The position numbers and the translations under genes are program-made. Positions 61,915-64,000 of a stretch of 64,000 nt of DNA are shown here, piece after piece. The notes below the pieces were generated by a model. That model ran no database searches. It was given only the letters and a program-made list of their open reading frames with translations, and was not told where the DNA came from. The stretch's first letter is position 1, and each line of letters opens with the position of its first letter. Where the stretch lies: the NCBI GenBank assembly GCA_001661245.1, contig KV454011.1, forward strand, positions 1,142,724 to 1,206,723. The letters run 5' to 3'. The stretch comes from Pachysolen tannophilus NRRL Y-2460. Lineage: Eukaryota; Ascomycota; Pichiomycetes; Alaninales; Pachysolenaceae.

Positions 61915-62559
61915 TATAATATAGCTTCCCTATTTAGCATCAATTGTTTGAGTGTGAAATAGAAAGAAAGCAAAAAAAAGAAAAAAATTTACTTATAACT
62001 GTAATTCAATCTCTTTATGAAAACAAAAAAAAAATTATTTAGAGGGTCCAAAACAACTAGAGAAAGCTCTTCCTGATTTGGGTTAGAAAAGTTAGTTTAT
62101 TTCTCTTTTGTTTTCACATCGAGCCAAAACTATTTTTTTTTTTTCGGTACTAAAGAAAGTGTTTACAATGTTTATTTGGTTTGTTTACATTTTGCCTTTT
62201 GAGGAATCTTTTTTTTTTTTTTCATCGACATGATGGGTACTAAATAAATAATACCAAAACTTAAAATGTCTTTTGTTGATTAAGTATTCAACAGATAGAT
62301 ACGGCTAGAAACAGACAGCTTTCAAACGCAATTTTATATGAAAAACATATGTTATATAAAGAAAGAAAGAAATAAAAAAATAAAAAAAAAAAGAAATAAA
62401 AAATAAAAATAACCTTCATCTAACCCATTCATTCAAGTAACTAAAATAAAATACAAATACAAAAGAAAAAAAAAAAAAAAAAAAAAAAATTTAACAAACA
62501 ATGGAATAGAAAATCACGTATATATATACCCAACTTTATGGATTTCACGTCATTTTGAA
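61915..62559. promoter_or_regulatory. Upstream region of the two-TM protein gene
   Basis: 645 bp between two minus-strand genes. T/A tracts are frequent (e.g. T12-13 near 62210, A24 at 62466-62489). There are no clear factor sites. The A24 run lies just beyond the stop of the coiled-coil gene. Confidence 0.35.
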
Positions 62560-63666
62560 TTAATCGTTGTGCGTTGTAGTGTCATCACCTTTATCTTCTT
62601 GTGTTGCCAATACTTGACTTGCCAACATGCCTAATGTATCTAACATATGATTATTACCATTACTATTTGAAGAAGATCTTGAAGAAGGAGAATCTCTTCC
62701 TGAATTTAAAGTTCTACTCAATTGTGATTTTAAATCTTCAATTTCACGAAGTAATCTTAAATTTTTCATTTTCAGTATTTTTAATTTATTATATTTCAAT
62801 TTTTTATAATGTTTAATCAATTTTAAATTTCTTTTGTTTAATTTTTCATTTTCTAAGATTAAACTACTCAAATTTATTTGAAAAGTTTCTAAATTTTTTA
62901 ATAAAATTTGTTTTTCAATATTTTTTTGTTCTAGTATTGTCTTTATTTGAAATTTAAATAAATTTTTATTTAAATTTAAATTTAATAATGAAGATTTTGA
63001 ATGATTTAAAATTTCAACTAATTTTTTAATCATTTTAGAAGGATCTTGTTTATTATAATTTTCTTTTAAATCATTCTCATCTATTGATGATGTTTCATTT
63101 ATGAAAAATTTCGCTTTTTCAATTATCAGCTCAATTTCAGAAAGAATCTTTCCACTTTCATTATCAATTAAATTCAAATCATTTTCATTCGAACTATTCT
63201 CATTTTTTTGACCTTCTTGTATATTATTCGCTATTTTATCCTCACTAAATTTTGAATCTTCTCCTGCTTCCATTTTTTTCAAATTTGTTACTTGCTGACC
63301 ATCATTAGTAATATCTTCCACCCCCATTTTGTCCACCTCATTCTTAATCTTATTAATCTTATTCTTCTTATCATCACTAGTATCATCATTATCAACATCC
63401 CGGATTTTCCTCTTTTTCATACCATTGACCCCAAAACTCTTGCTAGACAATTCTTCCCCACCACCAGCACCAGCACCAGCACCCTCTTGAGATGATGATA
63501 AAGTAGAACTCGAACATTGAGATGAAACCTCAGTGCTAAGAACCTCTGATGATTTAGGTGAAAAAATAGTCAGTTGCTCTGAAGTTGTACATTGCTTATT
63601 AGATGAAGACAACACTTGTTCCAAGTTCAGCTTACCAACTAATTCCTGGGTCTGTAAAGTAGCCAT
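62560..63666 (-). CDS. Nuclear-looking coiled-coil protein, unassigned
   Basis: 368 residues, function unknown. Residues 1-95 are Ser/Thr/Gln-rich. A basic cluster (GMKKRKIRD, followed by DDKKNKINKIKN) looks like a nuclear localisation signal near 80-108. About 110-170 is acidic/Asn-rich. From about 175 to 320 it is strongly helical with Leu/Ile/Lys/Asn heptads (coiled coil; e.g. LILENEKLNKRNLKLIKHYK, LKMKNLRLLREIEDLKSQL). A Ser/Asn linker precedes a short hydrophobic motif, MLDTLGMLASQVLATQ, near the C-terminus, which may be a docking or activation helix. I do not recognise a family. The promoter holds a heat-shock element and an ACGCGT box, suggesting stress and G1/S control. Confidence 0.75.
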   Translation of the reverse strand: MATLQTQELVGKLNLEQVLSSSNKQCTTSEQLTIFSPKSSEVLSTEVSSQCSSSTLSSSQEGAGAGAGGGEELSSKSFGVNGMKKRKIRDVDNDDTSDDKKNKINKIKNEVDKMGVEDITNDGQQVTNLKKMEAGEDSKFSEDKIANNIQEGQKNENSSNENDLNLIDNESGKILSEIELIIEKAKFFINETSSIDENDLKENYNKQDPSKMIKKLVEILNHSKSSLLNLNLNKNLFKFQIKTILEQKNIEKQILLKNLETFQINLSSLILENEKLNKRNLKLIKHYKKLKYNKLKILKMKNLRLLREIEDLKSQLSRTLNSGRDSPSSRSSSNSNGNNHMLDTLGMLASQVLATQEDKGDDTTTHND

Positions 63667-63708
63667 CCCGCTTTCCTCCTAACGTTCACAAAAAGTACCC
63701 AAAAAAAG

Positions 63709-63733
63709 TTCCCTGAACGTTCCTGAACGTTTC
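63709..63733. promoter_or_regulatory. Heat-shock element (alternating TTC/GAA array)
   Basis: TTC at 63709, GAA at 63715, TTC at 63720, GAA at 63725, TTC at 63731. The central three (TGAAC GTTCC TGAAC, 63714-63728) are perfect contiguous nGAAn pentamers, the canonical Hsf1 site; the outer two are offset by one base. Additional TTC units follow at 63741 and 63753. The centre lies about 55 bp upstream of the ATG at 63666. Confidence 0.7.
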
Positions 63734-63866
63734 TAAAAGTTTCCAACTAATGTTCCTAAATCTTTAATTGGCAGCACTCACTCACACTTTCAAATACAAA
63801 AAGTTCAAATTAGTATTTGTTTTTATAAGTTTTCTTTTTTGTTTGGCGCATACTCAGGCCTAAAAG

Positions 63867-63872
63867 ACGCGT
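63867..63872. promoter_or_regulatory. MCB-type ACGCGT box
   Basis: Perfect ACGCGT about 200 bp upstream of the coiled-coil gene ATG, the MBF consensus also found before POL3 in this window. Confidence 0.55.
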
Positions 63873-64000
63873 AAAAGAAAAATATCAAAAAACAAAAAAA
63901 AAAAAAATTGCTAACAAAACTCAAAGTCGTGTTAAACACACTCAAATATCCAAATCGGGAACAATTTTTTGTTTTTCTTCTTTCTTCTGGAAGTCGTTCT

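Larger units (their letters stand above)
63667..64000. promoter_or_regulatory. Promoter of the coiled-coil gene (window end)
   Basis: 334 bp upstream of the minus-strand gene. It contains TGAACGTT-type repeats that build the heat-shock element listed separately and an ACGCGT box. The far end (63900-64000) is A-rich and cut by the window, so a divergent gene may begin beyond it. Confidence 0.6.

Overview
This is a compact, AT-rich budding-yeast nuclear window. Genes are mostly intronless and separated by T/A-tract-rich spacers of 0.1-1.2 kb. The two introns I can model use a GTGAGT donor with a TACTAAC-like branch point. The gene set is the yeast housekeeping core. CUG codons fall where relatives have Ser, Thr or Ala (POL3 codons 699 and 715; aldehyde dehydrogenase codons 65 and 67), so the organism most likely belongs to the CUG-Ser clade (Candida/Debaryomyces/Scheffersomyces relatives). 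I cannot name the species. I read CUG as Ser throughout.

Layout. 0-11 kb: CWC15 (splicing), QCR7 (complex III, one intron, minus strand), SPB1 (rRNA 2'-O-methyltransferase), a GPH-family sucrose/alpha-glucoside transporter, PUT2 (proline catabolism), GPI11 (GPI anchors). 11-20.3 kb: a Rad4/XPC-family repair gene whose reading frame breaks at an 11-base homopolymer, AIM24, a Zn2Cys6 regulator whose intron splits the zinc cluster, and a bacterial-style gamma-glutamyltransferase. 20-30 kb: POL3 (with an ACGCGT box), HLJ1 with a long C-terminal extension, UAP1, a small basic ORF with a CRIB-like motif, and an aldehyde dehydrogenase. 31-45 kb: the osmosensing hybrid kinase NIK1, mitochondrial GatB (PET112), ATG8, ROT2 (glucosidase II alpha), VAS1. 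44.9-57 kb: RRP46 (exosome), a 2-oxoglutarate oxygenase, STH1 (RSC ATPase), CFT1 (polyadenylation). 57-64 kb: SIP5, a Ser-rich two-TM membrane protein (Bud8/Bud9-like topology), and a nuclear-looking coiled-coil protein whose promoter carries a clear heat-shock element and an ACGCGT box.

There is no operon-like or island structure. Adjacent genes serve unrelated pathways, as usual in yeasts. Recurrent themes are ribosome/RNA biogenesis (SPB1, RRP46, CWC15, CFT1), mitochondria (QCR7, PUT2, AIM24, PET112), ER glycan/GPI work (ROT2, GPI11, UAP1, HLJ1) and chromatin/DNA maintenance (STH1, POL3, RAD4). I saw no tRNA gene, transposon, LTR or viral remnant. The items most worth following are the RAD4 frame break, the heat-shock element upstream of the orphan coiled-coil gene, the CRIB-like micro-ORF, and the intron inside the zinc cluster.
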